Below, one piece after another: positions 18,106-27,671 of a stretch of 64,000 nucleotides of DNA (position 1 is the first letter of the stretch; every line of letters starts with the position of its first letter). The stretch spans positions 153,091 through 217,090 of the forward strand of contig DKDJ01000004.1 in the NCBI GenBank assembly GCA_002451795.1, given 5' to 3'. Under the pieces are notes generated by a model. That model had not been told where the DNA came from and made no database searches. It saw nothing but the letters and a program-made list of their open reading frames with translations. Made by a program: the position numbers and the translations under genes. This stretch comes from Bacteroidales bacterium UBA6851 (GTDB lineage: Bacteria > Bacteroidota > Bacteroidia > Bacteroidales > UBA932).

Positions 18106-19701
18106 CTATTTCTTATATTCTACAGCGGCCTTCTCTACACCGAAACAACTCTTGTAGTTCTCGATGTAGCGATTAAATCCCTCCGCCGCAGCTACAGAAG
18201 GCGCGATTTCCACGCCACCATCACCCACGAAGACATATTTATCAAGATAGTCCTCAAGGCTGAGCTTATCCAGATTAAAGACCATGTACCGAGCAAGAAG
18301 CGCGATTCCCCATGCTCCGCCCTCTCCGGCAGTCTCCATAACAGAGATAGGAGAATTCAGTGCAGCTGCAAGAACTCTCTGTCCTACTCCAGGAGTCTTG
18401 AAAAGTCCTCCATGAGCGGTAATCCTATCCACACTCACCTTCTCTTCATTAAAGAGAATATCATTACCTATTTTCAAGACTCCCACGGAAGCGAAAAGCT
18501 GTGCACGGAAGAAGTTTGCAAGATTGAACTTATCCGTAGCAGAACGGACAAACAAAGGACGACCTTCCGCAAATCCCGTCACAGGCTCACCTGATACATA
18601 ATTATATGCCACAAGTCCGCCACAATCGGCATCACCATCCAAAGCATGATTGTACAGCTTCCCGAATACCTGATTCATATCCACAGGCACCCCAAGCAGT
18701 TCCTGATACTCCTTAAAGAGATTGACCCAAGCGTTGAGTTCCGAAGTACAGTTGTTACAGTGCACCATAGCAACCGGACTTCCGTCTGGAGTGGTCACCA
18801 TATCAATCATCTCGTATGGTTTTGAAAGTTCCTTTTCAAGAACAATCATTGAGAAAGAAGAAGTACCAGCAGAAACATTTCCAGTGCGCTGACGTACAGC
18901 ATTCGTAGCTACCATTCCAGTTCCCGCATCACCTTCTGGAGGACATAGAGGAATGCCAGGCTTCAAATGCCCGGATGGGTCAAGTTTCAAGGCACCCTCA
19001 TCAGTAAGGCGTCCTGCATCCTCTCCGGCAAGCAGGCTCTTCGGAAGAATATCCCTGAGTTTCCATGGGAACCCGTAAGGTGCTACAAGAGCATCAAACT
19101 TATTCACCATCTCATCAGAATAGTCCTTCGTAGACGAATCAACCGGAATCATACCAGAAGCATCACCTATGCCAAGAACTTTTTTTCCGGTAAGCTGCCA
19201 ATGAATGTACCCCGCTAATGTGGTAAGAAAATCAATCTTTCCCACATGAGGTTCACCATCAAGGATCGCCTGATAAAGGTGTGAAATACTCCACCGTAGC
19301 GGAATATTGAAATTAAAAAGGGAAGACAGTTCAGCAGCAGCCTTACCAGTATTGGTATTTCTCCACGTGCGGAAAGGAACAAGTATGTTTTGATCCTTGT
19401 CAAAAGGCATATATCCATGCATCATGGCACTAACCCCAATAGCTGCAAGGTTCTCAAGCTCAATTCCATATTTGGATCTGACGTTGGCACGAAGGTCCGC
19501 ATACGAACCCTGAAGGCCATCCCATATCATATCGATACTATAAGTCCAAAGGCCATTCTCAAACTGATTCTCCCACTCGAAACTCCCCTGCGCCAAAGGT
19601 CTGTTCTCATGGTCAATCAGGACGGACTTGATACGTGTAGAACCAAGTTCAATTCCAAGTACCGCATTTCCCGATGCGATAAGATTTTTTGCGTCTGTCA
19701 T
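18106..19701 (-). CDS. FGGY-family L-ribulokinase-type carbohydrate kinase
   Basis: Cytoplasmic sugar kinase of 531 residues. The first phosphate loop is GIELGSTRIKSVLIDHE and the second ATP-binding region NVSAGTSSFSMIV; the C-terminal signature is ITAHGGLFKTPGVGQRVLAAAL. In gut Bacteroides a kinase of this non-AraB-like FGGY subgroup acts as L-ribulokinase within the arabinose operon; the neighbouring ribulose-5-phosphate epimerase supports the same role here. It starts 2 bp after that gene ends. The arabinose isomerase needed to form ribulose is not in the window. Confidence 0.85.
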   Translation of the reverse strand: MTDAKNLIASGNAVLGIELGSTRIKSVLIDHENRPLAQGSFEWENQFENGLWTYSIDMIWDGLQGSYADLRANVRSKYGIELENLAAIGVSAMMHGYMPFDKDQNILVPFRTWRNTNTGKAAAELSSLFNFNIPLRWSISHLYQAILDGEPHVGKIDFLTTLAGYIHWQLTGKKVLGIGDASGMIPVDSSTKDYSDEMVNKFDALVAPYGFPWKLRDILPKSLLAGEDAGRLTDEGALKLDPSGHLKPGIPLCPPEGDAGTGMVATNAVRQRTGNVSAGTSSFSMIVLEKELSKPYEMIDMVTTPDGSPVAMVHCNNCTSELNAWVNLFKEYQELLGVPVDMNQVFGKLYNHALDGDADCGGLVAYNYVSGEPVTGFAEGRPLFVRSATDKFNLANFFRAQLFASVGVLKIGNDILFNEEKVSVDRITAHGGLFKTPGVGQRVLAAALNSPISVMETAGEGGAWGIALLARYMVFNLDKLSLEDYLDKYVFVGDGGVEIAPSVAAAEGFNRYIENYKSCFGVEKAAVEYKK

Positions 19702-19703
19702 AA

Positions 19704-20396
19704 CTATTTCTTTTTCTGTCCGTAATAGGCATTAGGACCGTGCTTTCTTGAAAAATGCTTCTCTACAAGCAAAGGGTTCATCGTAAGAGAAGGATTGATA
19801 GCGAATGATATTGAAGCCATCTTGGCTACTTGCTCAAGCACTACGGCATTATGAACGGCCTCGAAAGCATCCTTTCCCCAGGCAAAAGGACCGTGATTCT
19901 TGACAAGCACGGCAGGAGTATGCACTGGATTCAGGCCCTCAAACCTCTTGACAATCACATTTCCAGTCTCAAGCTCATACTCTCCCTTAACCTCAGCTTC
20001 GGTCATATCAGCTGTGCAAGGTATGGCATCATGGAAATAATCAGCATGTGTGGTACCGATATTAGGAATATCAATTCCGGCCTGCGCCCATGCTGTAGCA
20101 TAAGTGGAATGCGTATGAACCACACCGCCTATTTCAGGAAATGCTTTATAGAGCACGAGATGTGTGGGCGTATCAGAAGAAGGTCTAAGATCACCCTCCA
20201 CAACCTTGCCGTCAAGGTTCACGACCACCATATCTTCAGGCTTCATATTATCATAACTCACTCCGGAAGGCTTTATCACTACAAGACCACTTTCACGGTC
20301 AATAGCAGAAACATTACCCCAGGTGAATATCACCAGGCCATGCTTGACAAGGTCAAGATTGGCCTGGCATACTTTCTTTTTAAGTTCTTCGAGCAT
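19704..20396 (-). CDS. araD: L-ribulose-5-phosphate 4-epimerase
   Basis: Class II aldolase-fold enzyme of 230 residues converting L-ribulose 5-phosphate to D-xylulose 5-phosphate. Motifs: FTWGNVSAIDRESG, KPSGVSYDNM, SSDTPTHLVLYKAF, the zinc-binding HTHSTYATAW and the conserved THADYFHD. The later NHGPFAWGKDAFEAVHNAVVLE is typical of AraD. Start chosen two bases after the SSS stop (TAA-TT-ATG), giving MLEELKKKVCQANL, as in relatives. Part of the tightly spaced GH31, mutarotase, SSS, araD, kinase operon. Confidence 0.93.
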   Translation of the reverse strand: MLEELKKKVCQANLDLVKHGLVIFTWGNVSAIDRESGLVVIKPSGVSYDNMKPEDMVVVNLDGKVVEGDLRPSSDTPTHLVLYKAFPEIGGVVHTHSTYATAWAQAGIDIPNIGTTHADYFHDAIPCTADMTEAEVKGEYELETGNVIVKRFEGLNPVHTPAVLVKNHGPFAWGKDAFEAVHNAVVLEQVAKMASISFAINPSLTMNPLLVEKHFSRKHGPNAYYGQKKK

Positions 20397-20398
20397 AA

Positions 20399-22348
20399 TT
20401 ACCAAAGAATAACATACATGAAAGCAACAATAACGCAGATGGCTATAGCGCCAATTCCATAAGATTTTGTGGTATGGAAGAGACTAAGATCCACAGGAAG
20501 TCCCTTAGGATCAGTCTTTTTCACGGTAGCATTGCTATAGAGCCAGAGTCCCTGTACGCCGACAAGGACGCCGAAGAAGAAGAATGCCTGGAAGCCAATG
20601 TCGTTGAGATAGGCGATGGCATTATTCTCAGGAGTAGCCGTTTCCGGAAGGCAAGCACCCCATATTACTACCACAGCGGCAGCGAGGAAGAAGAACGCAC
20701 CTACGCCACCAAGAATCTTGGCCCACTTGATCATGGACTTGCAATCCTTCTGTTCAGGAAGTTCACAAGACACATACTTCTTGTCCAAAAGTGACATAAT
20801 CACGAAGAAGGTGACAAGGATTATAAACACGTAACCTGCACGAAGCTGGAAAGGAACACCGCCAAGGAAAATCTTGAAGAGCACTCCAAGAGGAATCGTT
20901 AGAATAGCAGTCCATACGGCAGCCTTGCTGGAAGCACGTCTCCAAAGAAGTCCAAGGCCGAATACAATCACAATTCCTGGATAGATAAATCCTGAATACT
21001 CCTGAATATACTGGAACGCCTGATCAAGGCCACCAAGAAGAGGCTTAACAGCAATAGCAGCCACTACAAGAGCACATAAAGAAGTGATACGGCCCACATT
21101 CACAAGTTTCTTATCGGATGCATCCTTATTGATGTACTTCTTGTAGATATCCATCGTAAAGAGGGTAGAAGTACTGTTAAACATAGATGCAAGAGAAGAA
21201 ATGATGGCAGCGGCAAGTGCAGCGAAAGTAAGTCCCTTGACTCCGGTAGGAGTAAAGTTGCGGACAAGCCACGGATATGCATCATCAGCAACATTTATCG
21301 AGCCCTTAAGGCCGGCCATAATCTCCGGATGGAGAGAAATGTAATATGCGCAGATACCAGGGAGACAAACGATAAAAGGAATGAGGATTTTGAGGAATCC
21401 AGCAAATACAAGACCCTTCTGAGCCTCATCAATGCTCTTGGCTGCAAGACCTTTCTGGATGATGTACTGATTGAATCCCCAGTAACCGAGATTGGTGAGC
21501 CATACGGCACCTACCACTGCTGCGATACCAGGAACATTGGCAAATGCCTCAGCACCATGACTCTGCTGCACCACAAGATGAAGATGGCTGTCGTTAAGAT
21601 GCTCACCAGAAGTAAGATCAGTAAAGATATTGCTCAAACCGGCAAGAGCACCTTCACCTCCGCCCACAGCTGTAAGTGCAAAGAATGCAGTTACCAAGCC
21701 ACCACCGATAAGGAACACGACCTGAAGCACATCGGTCCATGCCACGGAAGAAAGACCTCCATAGATAGAATAGATACCAGCGATAAGGTACAGGGAAATG
21801 ATAATCACCATCCTCATAGAGATGGTAAAGTTGCCACATACAAGAGATGCTCCCTGAAGTCCAAGAATCTGCTCGATAGCAAGAGCGCCAAGCCATGCTA
21901 CAGAGGTAAGGTTCACGAACACATAGAGGAAAAGCCAAAGAATAGAGAATGCAAGACCTACACCATCATTGTAACGCTCACGAAGGAACTGCGGAATGGT
22001 GAAAATCTTGCGTTTGAGCATGACTGGAAGAAGAAATTTACCGATTACGATAAGGGTAACTGCAGCCATGAGTTCATAAGCTGCGGTAGCAATACCATCG
22101 GCGTAACTGGTTCCCGACATTCCGATAAACTGTTCTGCCGAAATGTTGGCGGCAATAAGAGAAGCACCAACAGCCCACCATGTCAGGGAGTTACCTGCAA
22201 GGAAGTAATCATTGGCGCTCTTCTCTTGGCCTTTCTTGTTTCTACCAAGGAAGATGCCAAGGAAGATAAGGATGGCAAGGTAAGCAAGAACAATGATAAG
22301 ATCCACTGTCTTGAATCCCGAAGCCGAAATCTGATCTAAAATACTCAT
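20399..22348 (-). CDS. Sodium/solute symporter (SSS/SGLT family), probable arabinose importer
   Basis: Inner-membrane transporter of 649 residues with about 14 predicted hydrophobic segments beginning VDLIIVLAYLAILIFLGIFLG. SSS signatures include GNSLTWWAVGASLIAANISAEQFIGMSG near the N-terminus and YSIYGGLSSVAWTDVLQ in the middle. A sodium-driven sugar symporter of this type is part of the Bacteroides arabinose operon, so L-arabinose is the likely substrate here; galactose or other monosaccharides are possible. It follows the mutarotase gene by 15 bp. Confidence 0.88.
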   Translation of the reverse strand: MSILDQISASGFKTVDLIIVLAYLAILIFLGIFLGRNKKGQEKSANDYFLAGNSLTWWAVGASLIAANISAEQFIGMSGTSYADGIATAAYELMAAVTLIVIGKFLLPVMLKRKIFTIPQFLRERYNDGVGLAFSILWLFLYVFVNLTSVAWLGALAIEQILGLQGASLVCGNFTISMRMVIIISLYLIAGIYSIYGGLSSVAWTDVLQVVFLIGGGLVTAFFALTAVGGGEGALAGLSNIFTDLTSGEHLNDSHLHLVVQQSHGAEAFANVPGIAAVVGAVWLTNLGYWGFNQYIIQKGLAAKSIDEAQKGLVFAGFLKILIPFIVCLPGICAYYISLHPEIMAGLKGSINVADDAYPWLVRNFTPTGVKGLTFAALAAAIISSLASMFNSTSTLFTMDIYKKYINKDASDKKLVNVGRITSLCALVVAAIAVKPLLGGLDQAFQYIQEYSGFIYPGIVIVFGLGLLWRRASSKAAVWTAILTIPLGVLFKIFLGGVPFQLRAGYVFIILVTFFVIMSLLDKKYVSCELPEQKDCKSMIKWAKILGGVGAFFFLAAAVVVIWGACLPETATPENNAIAYLNDIGFQAFFFFGVLVGVQGLWLYSNATVKKTDPKGLPVDLSLFHTTKSYGIGAIAICVIVAFMYVILW

Positions 22349-22363
22349 TGGATATTAATAATA

Positions 22364-23455
22364 TTATTTAGTTACAGAGAAAGCGAAAGTGCAATTGCTC
22401 CTATATGTTTCGCCAGGACGAAGCACTGCGGATGGCCACTGAGGTTTGTTAGGTGTATCAGGATAGTGCTGGGTTTCAAGGCAGATAGCAGCACGTTTGT
22501 TGTATGTAATACCGCCCTTTCCTGCCACAGAACCATCGAGGAAATTACCTGTATATACCTGAATACCAGGCTCGTCAGTATACACCTCAAGAGAAATGCC
22601 AGTCTGCTCGCAGTAAAGCTTTGCGGCCAGTTTATCCATATCACCGTCAGTATCAAGAACCCAGTTATGATCATATCCGTTGCCATTGACAATCTGCTCA
22701 TAATCAGTATCGTTGATCATATCGCCAATCTTGTGCATGGTGGTAAAATCCATAGGTGTACCAGCTACAGGAATGATTTCTCCAGTAGTCATGCAAGTAT
22801 TGTCAATAGGGGTAAAGTTGGAAGCATTCACATACAGATACTCATCACAGATGTCATGAGTAGGATCGCCAGAGAGATTAAAATATGAGTGGTTGGTCAT
22901 ATTGATCACTGTTGGAGCCGTAGTAGTAGCCTCATAGGAGATCTTCAGAGCATTGTCATCAGTAAGAGTGTAAGTGACGAATGCTGTCACAGCTCCTGGG
23001 AAATTATTGTCCCCATCAGGAGAATCCATTTCAAGCTTGATGCTATTGGAATTAACTTCCACTACCTTATATGGCTGATACTGCCAGCCGGTAGGACCAC
23101 CATGAAGACAGTGTCCGAAGTTATTCTGCGGAAGCACATATTCAACACCGTCAATAGAGAACTTGCCCTGATTGATACGATTGGCATAACGGCCAATAGC
23201 GGCGCCGAAGTCACTCTGATGATTTTCCAGATAATAATCCTCCACCTTGTCAAAGCCAAGTACAACGTCACGTCTAACGCCATCCTTGTCCGTAATAAAA
23301 ATAGAAGTGATACGGCCTCCATAATTAGTGATATCAACCTCCATTCCGGAGTTGTTCTTCAAACTGTAAATCTTGTTACCTTCATCCTTCGGAGAAGAAC
23401 AAGCTACGGCAGTCAAGGCGCTTACGCCCATTACAATAGAAACTAACTTATTCAT
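22364..23455 (-). CDS. Aldose 1-epimerase (mutarotase), lipoprotein
   Basis: Galactose-mutarotase-type protein of 363 residues interconverting alpha and beta sugar anomers. A lipoprotein signal (LTAVACSSPKD, Cys19) places it in the periplasm or on a membrane, unlike the cytoplasmic E. coli GalM. Active-site regions include GRYANRINQGKF, GHCLHGGPTGW, NMTNHSYFNLSG, GNGYDHNWVLD and GIQVYTGNFLDG; the conserved histidines and the Glu of AICLETQHYPD are present. Sitting between GH31 and the symporter, it probably prepares released sugar for import. Confidence 0.92.
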   Translation of the reverse strand: MNKLVSIVMGVSALTAVACSSPKDEGNKIYSLKNNSGMEVDITNYGGRITSIFITDKDGVRRDVVLGFDKVEDYYLENHQSDFGAAIGRYANRINQGKFSIDGVEYVLPQNNFGHCLHGGPTGWQYQPYKVVEVNSNSIKLEMDSPDGDNNFPGAVTAFVTYTLTDDNALKISYEATTTAPTVINMTNHSYFNLSGDPTHDICDEYLYVNASNFTPIDNTCMTTGEIIPVAGTPMDFTTMHKIGDMINDTDYEQIVNGNGYDHNWVLDTDGDMDKLAAKLYCEQTGISLEVYTDEPGIQVYTGNFLDGSVAGKGGITYNKRAAICLETQHYPDTPNKPQWPSAVLRPGETYRSNCTFAFSVTK

Positions 23456-23470
23456 TTTTAAATTATTAAA

Positions 23471-25810
23471 TTATTTCAAACTAACGACCAATTCTTCGCC
23501 AGAATACTCAACCGTCCTACGCGACACCGTCTCACCGTTATAGTAGACGATATCAAACTTCCTTTCTTTTATCATACCGTCGAACGCTCCGTTCTGCTCC
23601 CCTATGGTAAGTTTCGTCCCGTCAAGAGTGAACCGTATGGTAGAATAAAGACCTTTCTCATAATTGTAGTTGTCTCCCTCATCCTCATATAGTACAAACT
23701 CACCTTTCTTCCCTGCAAAAACACGGATTTCAAGCCTGTCCCAAGGCTTTTCATTGGAATATTGCACATCAGGTCCTATCGGGACTATGCTTCCAGCCTT
23801 TACAAAAACAGGAATTCTGTCAAAAGACGTACAGAATTCAATATCACGTCCTCCTTTATATATCTTCCCAGTATAATAGTCGTACCATGAAGTACCGGAA
23901 GGCAGATAAATGTGTCTGGACTTACCATTCTCTGTAAAATCAACAGTCTCCGAGCTGTACTCCCGAACCTCATCAGTATACTGAGCATTCACAACTGGAG
24001 CCACAAGGAAGGCATCACCAAACATAAATTCGTCAGCAATATCATACACGTTGCGATCATTCGGGAAGTCCATGACCAAAGCACGCTGGAAAGTTCCATC
24101 ATGACTGCTTACTTTCCATGCAGTCGAATAAATATATGGGAGAAGCGAATAACGCATCTTGACAGCACCGACAAGGGCATCATAAACCACATCGCCAGGC
24201 TTTCCGTAAAGGGTGATTTCACGAGGGACTTCTGTACCATGTGAACGCATCATAGGAGAGAAGATACCATACTGCATCCATCTAACATACAATTCCTGGA
24301 ACTTTGGATTGTGCACTGCACTGCCGAATACTCCCCTATCATTATAAGGGTTGGCAAAAAAACCACCGAGGTCGGTATTAAAGTTAGGGTTTCCGGTAAG
24401 CGCAAATCCAAGTCCGGCCGGCACCTGATGCCTGAAAGACTCCCATGTAGACTGAACATCACCACTCCATACATTAGCACCGGTTCTTTGCTGCCCTGTG
24501 TATGCCGAACGTGTAAGGATGCAGACACGTCTATCTGAAGTATGTGCACGCTGATGTTCGTAAACGCCCTCCACACCAAGAAGAGGATATGCGTTGCGAA
24601 CACTCCTGAAAGAGCCAGCCGCTGTAGGAAGTTCCAGATCCGACTCCTTGTAACTCAGATGATCAGGCTCTGTAGAATCCATCCACCACGCGTCAATACC
24701 CATTTTGTCAAGTCTGAGAAGGTGCTTCCAATAAATATCCCTGGCTTCGCTGCTGAATACATCATAAGGCTCGACATGCGAAGGGTAGTCCATGCGAGGA
24801 GGCCAAAAAGACAGACCACTCTGCGGCCATGTCTGGAAAGGCAGCAGAAGGCCCTTTGGCTTCATCTCCCTGTACTGCTTCGTTTCAGGGCCAAAAGACG
24901 ACCAGATGGAAATCATAAGGTGTGCGTTGGAATCATGCACCCTATCTATCATTTTCTGGGCATCAGCAAAATTCTCATTCAAGAATTCCATCGCATTCCA
25001 AAGATAATTGCTTCCCCAATACTGCCAGTCCTGAACCATGCAGTCAATAGGAATACCAGCATCACGATAAGAATCAAGCACACCGAGAAGTTCAGAAGAA
25101 CTCTTATAGCGCTCGCGGCTCTGCATAAATCCATAACTCCACAATGGAAGCATAGGGACTTTGCCCGTAAGCTGACGGATACCAGCAATCACCTTGTCGG
25201 CATTGCCACCATATATGAAATAGTAGTCAATGCACTTTCCAACCTCTGACTCAAAACTCATTCCTTCACTATTCGAGTCAAAAACCGTAGGAGAAGGATT
25301 GTCCCAGATAACACCGTATCCCTTAACAGATTGTACAACAGGGATGAAATCCTCAGTATTGCCTTGTATCATTCTAATATGCTTTCCACGCAGGGAAAGT
25401 TTTCCATCTTGAAGGATCCCAAGCCCGTACACAGGCTCATCAGAACCCAAAGCGAACTCCTGCTTAACAACGGACGAGCCTTTATCAACCCCCTCAAGCC
25501 TCTCAATGAATGAATACCCGCCTTCCTTAACAAGCAATTTCCCTTTGGATGTATAATACGATACAGCTCCAGTCTTCTCATCCACCACTACGCGCAAAAC
25601 CCCAGAGTCATAAGTAGTTCTGCCAGAAGACGATTTAACTTTGACATCCGTCTCCTGCGGTGCCATTATTATGGCATAACTTGACTGTGGGCTTTCTCCG
25701 CCTTTAGTTACACGAACGATATCTGGTGAATAGAAAACAACTTTCACCTCTGAAGCAAGAATCTCCAAAGACCAGAAAGCACAAAGTGCCAATAGAAAAA
25801 ATCTTTTCAT
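23471..25810 (-). CDS. Glycoside hydrolase family 31, alpha-xylosidase-like
   Basis: Secreted enzyme of 779 residues with signal peptide MKRFFLLALCAFWSLEILAS. The N-terminal beta-sandwich is followed by the (beta/alpha)8 barrel. The predicted nucleophile is Asp378 in WWMDSTEPD, a form of the GH31 signature that resembles bacterial alpha-xylosidases more than the WxDMNE alpha-glucosidases. Other regions: PLWSYGFMQSRERYKS, DCMVQDWQYWGSNYLWN and ILTRSAYTGQQRTGANVWSGD. A C-terminal beta-domain follows (YDYYTGKIYKGG). It heads the sugar operon, suggesting action on xylose-decorated or mixed oligosaccharides alongside arabinose release. Confidence 0.88.
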   Translation of the reverse strand: MKRFFLLALCAFWSLEILASEVKVVFYSPDIVRVTKGGESPQSSYAIIMAPQETDVKVKSSSGRTTYDSGVLRVVVDEKTGAVSYYTSKGKLLVKEGGYSFIERLEGVDKGSSVVKQEFALGSDEPVYGLGILQDGKLSLRGKHIRMIQGNTEDFIPVVQSVKGYGVIWDNPSPTVFDSNSEGMSFESEVGKCIDYYFIYGGNADKVIAGIRQLTGKVPMLPLWSYGFMQSRERYKSSSELLGVLDSYRDAGIPIDCMVQDWQYWGSNYLWNAMEFLNENFADAQKMIDRVHDSNAHLMISIWSSFGPETKQYREMKPKGLLLPFQTWPQSGLSFWPPRMDYPSHVEPYDVFSSEARDIYWKHLLRLDKMGIDAWWMDSTEPDHLSYKESDLELPTAAGSFRSVRNAYPLLGVEGVYEHQRAHTSDRRVCILTRSAYTGQQRTGANVWSGDVQSTWESFRHQVPAGLGFALTGNPNFNTDLGGFFANPYNDRGVFGSAVHNPKFQELYVRWMQYGIFSPMMRSHGTEVPREITLYGKPGDVVYDALVGAVKMRYSLLPYIYSTAWKVSSHDGTFQRALVMDFPNDRNVYDIADEFMFGDAFLVAPVVNAQYTDEVREYSSETVDFTENGKSRHIYLPSGTSWYDYYTGKIYKGGRDIEFCTSFDRIPVFVKAGSIVPIGPDVQYSNEKPWDRLEIRVFAGKKGEFVLYEDEGDNYNYEKGLYSTIRFTLDGTKLTIGEQNGAFDGMIKERKFDIVYYNGETVSRRTVEYSGEELVVSLK

Positions 25811-25840
25811 GCGACCAATAGAATTAGTGTTAGCATCCTA

Positions 25841-25848
25841 CAAATATA
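25841..25848 (-). promoter_or_regulatory. -7 element for the GH31/arabinose operon
   Basis: TATATTTG on the minus strand, about 30 nt upstream of the GH31 ATG, in a short AT-rich intergenic gap. A clear TTTG -33 partner was not found at the expected spacing. Confidence 0.5.
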
Positions 25849-25920
25849 CCAAAATATCAGCATTTAATGAAATATGGCTCGGAAAGATAAGGCCAAAAAC
25901 ATTAAATGCCGAATTTTTAC

Positions 25921-25958
25921 GAAAAAAAAGAAAAAAAGACTCTCAATCGAGAGTCTTT
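25921..25958 (-). terminator. Terminator after rng
   Basis: Perfect 10-bp stem (AAAGACTCTC / GAGAGTCTTT) with a 4-nt loop, followed on the minus strand by a long T-rich run. The rng stop codon lies inside the hairpin, a compact arrangement. Confidence 0.85.
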
Positions 25959-27502
25959 CCATTTTCGTCAAGAATTTCATATTGCAGGATGCTATGATCA
26001 GAAACTTCTGTCAGCTTGACCTTGCATTTCAGCTTACGTTTCCACTTAGAGACAAAAGAAAAAAGTCCCCTGCTGAGATAAGCCCCAAGAATCGGACTTA
26101 CTCTTATTTCGAAACTCTTCTTGCCATTCTCCACATAATCAGACAACCTGCGCTCAATTTCCTCATCAATTATCTGAGTAGAGGCAATCTTTCCGGTTCC
26201 GTGGCAGAGAGGGCATTTCTCGGTAGTATTGATTTCCGTCACTGGACGAATCCTCTGACGGGTAATCTGCATGAGACCAAATTTCGTGAGCGGCAGCACA
26301 TTGTGCTTAGCCCTGTCTGACTCCATAAGCTCCCGCATATACTTGAAAAGTTCGTTGCGATGCTCAGCCGTAGCCATATCTATGAAATCGACAATCACAA
26401 TACCGCCCATATCCCTAAGCCTAAGCTGACGAGCAATCTCTTCGGCGGCAATCCTATTGACCTCATACGTATTCTCCTCATGATCAGAGCTCTTTGCTCT
26501 TGTGCCACTATTGACATCGATGACATTAAGGGCCTCAGTCGTTTCTATGACCAGATAAGCTCCCTGCTTCATCGGCACCACCTTGCCAAAAGAACTCTTA
26601 ATCTGCCTTGAGACCTCAAAATGGTCAAAAATAGGCTCCTTGCCATCATAGAGTTTGACAATCTTTTCCTGTTCCGGGGAAATCAGAGACACATAATTGC
26701 GTGCCTCTCTGCACACTGACTCATCATTAACATAGATATTCGAAAACGAGTCATTCAGCAAATCCCTTAGTACAGCTATTGTCTTGTCCGTCTCAGTGAA
26801 CAACAGCCCCACACCTTTCGACGCAGAAAGCTTTTTCCAAGAGTTCTCCCATTTCTCGATAAGCGAGCGAAGTTCCGCTACAAGCACCGCTGCTGTCTTA
26901 TCTTCAGCCGCAGTCCTTATGATGGCACCATAATTCTTTGGAAGAATACTCTTAACAAGAGTCTCAAGTCTTTTTTTCTCCTCTCTGGAAGAGATTTTCT
27001 GGGAAACGCTCACCTTTTCAGCAAAAGGGAGCAATACAATGTTGCGTCCTGCCAATGAAATCTCCGCAGTAAGCCGAGAGCCCTTGGTGGAAATAGGTTC
27101 TTTAGTAATCTGGGCAATTATCATCTGGCCAGGCTTGAGAAAATCCTCTATTCGGCCGTCTTTTGCAAGTGCCTTCCCGAGTTTGATCTCAGAGAAGAGC
27201 TCACGGGCATCCCGGTTGGGATTGGTACCCTTTACAAAAGAGTCAAATGCCTGAAAATACAAGCCAAGGTCCAAATAATGGACAAAAGCCTCCTTGCTGT
27301 CACCTATATCCACGAAAGCGGCATTCAAAGCAGGAAGAATCTTCTTGACCCGGCCAAGATAGACATCTCCTACCGAAAAGCCGTGATTCTGTGTTGACTC
27401 CCTGTCATATTCGATAAGGCGATGGTTTTCAAGCAACGCAATACGAACATCAGAGGCCGAGACATCGACCACAAGATCTTTTTCTGTTTTCGCGGTTTCC
27501 AT
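25943..27502 (-). CDS. rng: Ribonuclease E/G family endoribonuclease
   Basis: RNA-processing endonuclease of 519 residues. It begins with an RNase H-like/S1 region (DVSASDVRIALLENHRLIEYDRE... VYLGRVKKILPALNAAFVDIGDSKEAFVH) and carries the DNase I-like catalytic core with VIDVNSGT and GIVIVDFIDM. The zinc-link cysteines appear as CPLCHGTGK. No long C-terminal scaffold is present, so it is RNase G-like in size. Start taken at the second ATG; the first is two codons upstream. A terminator follows, and another upstream at about 27523 separates it from the small basic protein gene. Confidence 0.92.
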   Translation of the reverse strand: METAKTEKDLVVDVSASDVRIALLENHRLIEYDRESTQNHGFSVGDVYLGRVKKILPALNAAFVDIGDSKEAFVHYLDLGLYFQAFDSFVKGTNPNRDARELFSEIKLGKALAKDGRIEDFLKPGQMIIAQITKEPISTKGSRLTAEISLAGRNIVLLPFAEKVSVSQKISSREEKKRLETLVKSILPKNYGAIIRTAAEDKTAAVLVAELRSLIEKWENSWKKLSASKGVGLLFTETDKTIAVLRDLLNDSFSNIYVNDESVCREARNYVSLISPEQEKIVKLYDGKEPIFDHFEVSRQIKSSFGKVVPMKQGAYLVIETTEALNVIDVNSGTRAKSSDHEENTYEVNRIAAEEIARQLRLRDMGGIVIVDFIDMATAEHRNELFKYMRELMESDRAKHNVLPLTKFGLMQITRQRIRPVTEINTTEKCPLCHGTGKIASTQIIDEEIERRLSDYVENGKKSFEIRVSPILGAYLSRGLFSFVSKWKRKLKCKVKLTEVSDHSILQYEILDENGKTLD

Positions 27503-27522
27503 TGTCATACAATCAAGAAAGA

Positions 27523-27553
27523 AAAAGCCCGCCGGATCCCCCGTCAGGCTTTT
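27523..27553 (-). terminator. Probable terminator after the 29-residue basic protein gene
   Basis: Inverted repeat AAAAGCC / GGCTTTT around a GC-rich loop, with a T-rich end on the minus strand. It lies 6 bp beyond the small gene's stop and 20 bp before the rng start, so rng may depend on read-through or an unseen promoter. Confidence 0.55.
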
Positions 27554-27558
27554 CTCGA

Positions 27559-27648
27559 CTATTTCTTCTTATGTCTATTCAAACGCAAACGCTTCTTGCG
27601 CTTGTGCGTAGACATCTTATGTCTTTTATGCTTCTTTCCGTTTGGCAT
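27559..27648 (-). CDS. Very small basic protein conserved in Bacteroidetes
   Basis: A 29-residue open reading frame, MPNGKKHKRHKMSTHKRKKR plus nine more residues ending NRHKKK. More than half the residues are Lys, Arg or His. I recall near-identical 28-32 residue proteins (PxGKKRKRHKxxTHKRKKR pattern) in many Bacteroidetes, usually labelled hypothetical; the extreme charge suggests rRNA or ribosome association, which is inference. It sits between HU and rng on the same strand with its own terminator-like hairpin after it. Automatic gene finders often miss it because of its length. Confidence 0.8.
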   Translation of the reverse strand: MPNGKKHKRHKMSTHKRKKRLRLNRHKKK

Positions 27649-27671
27649 ATAATAAAAATATATAAAGTAAA

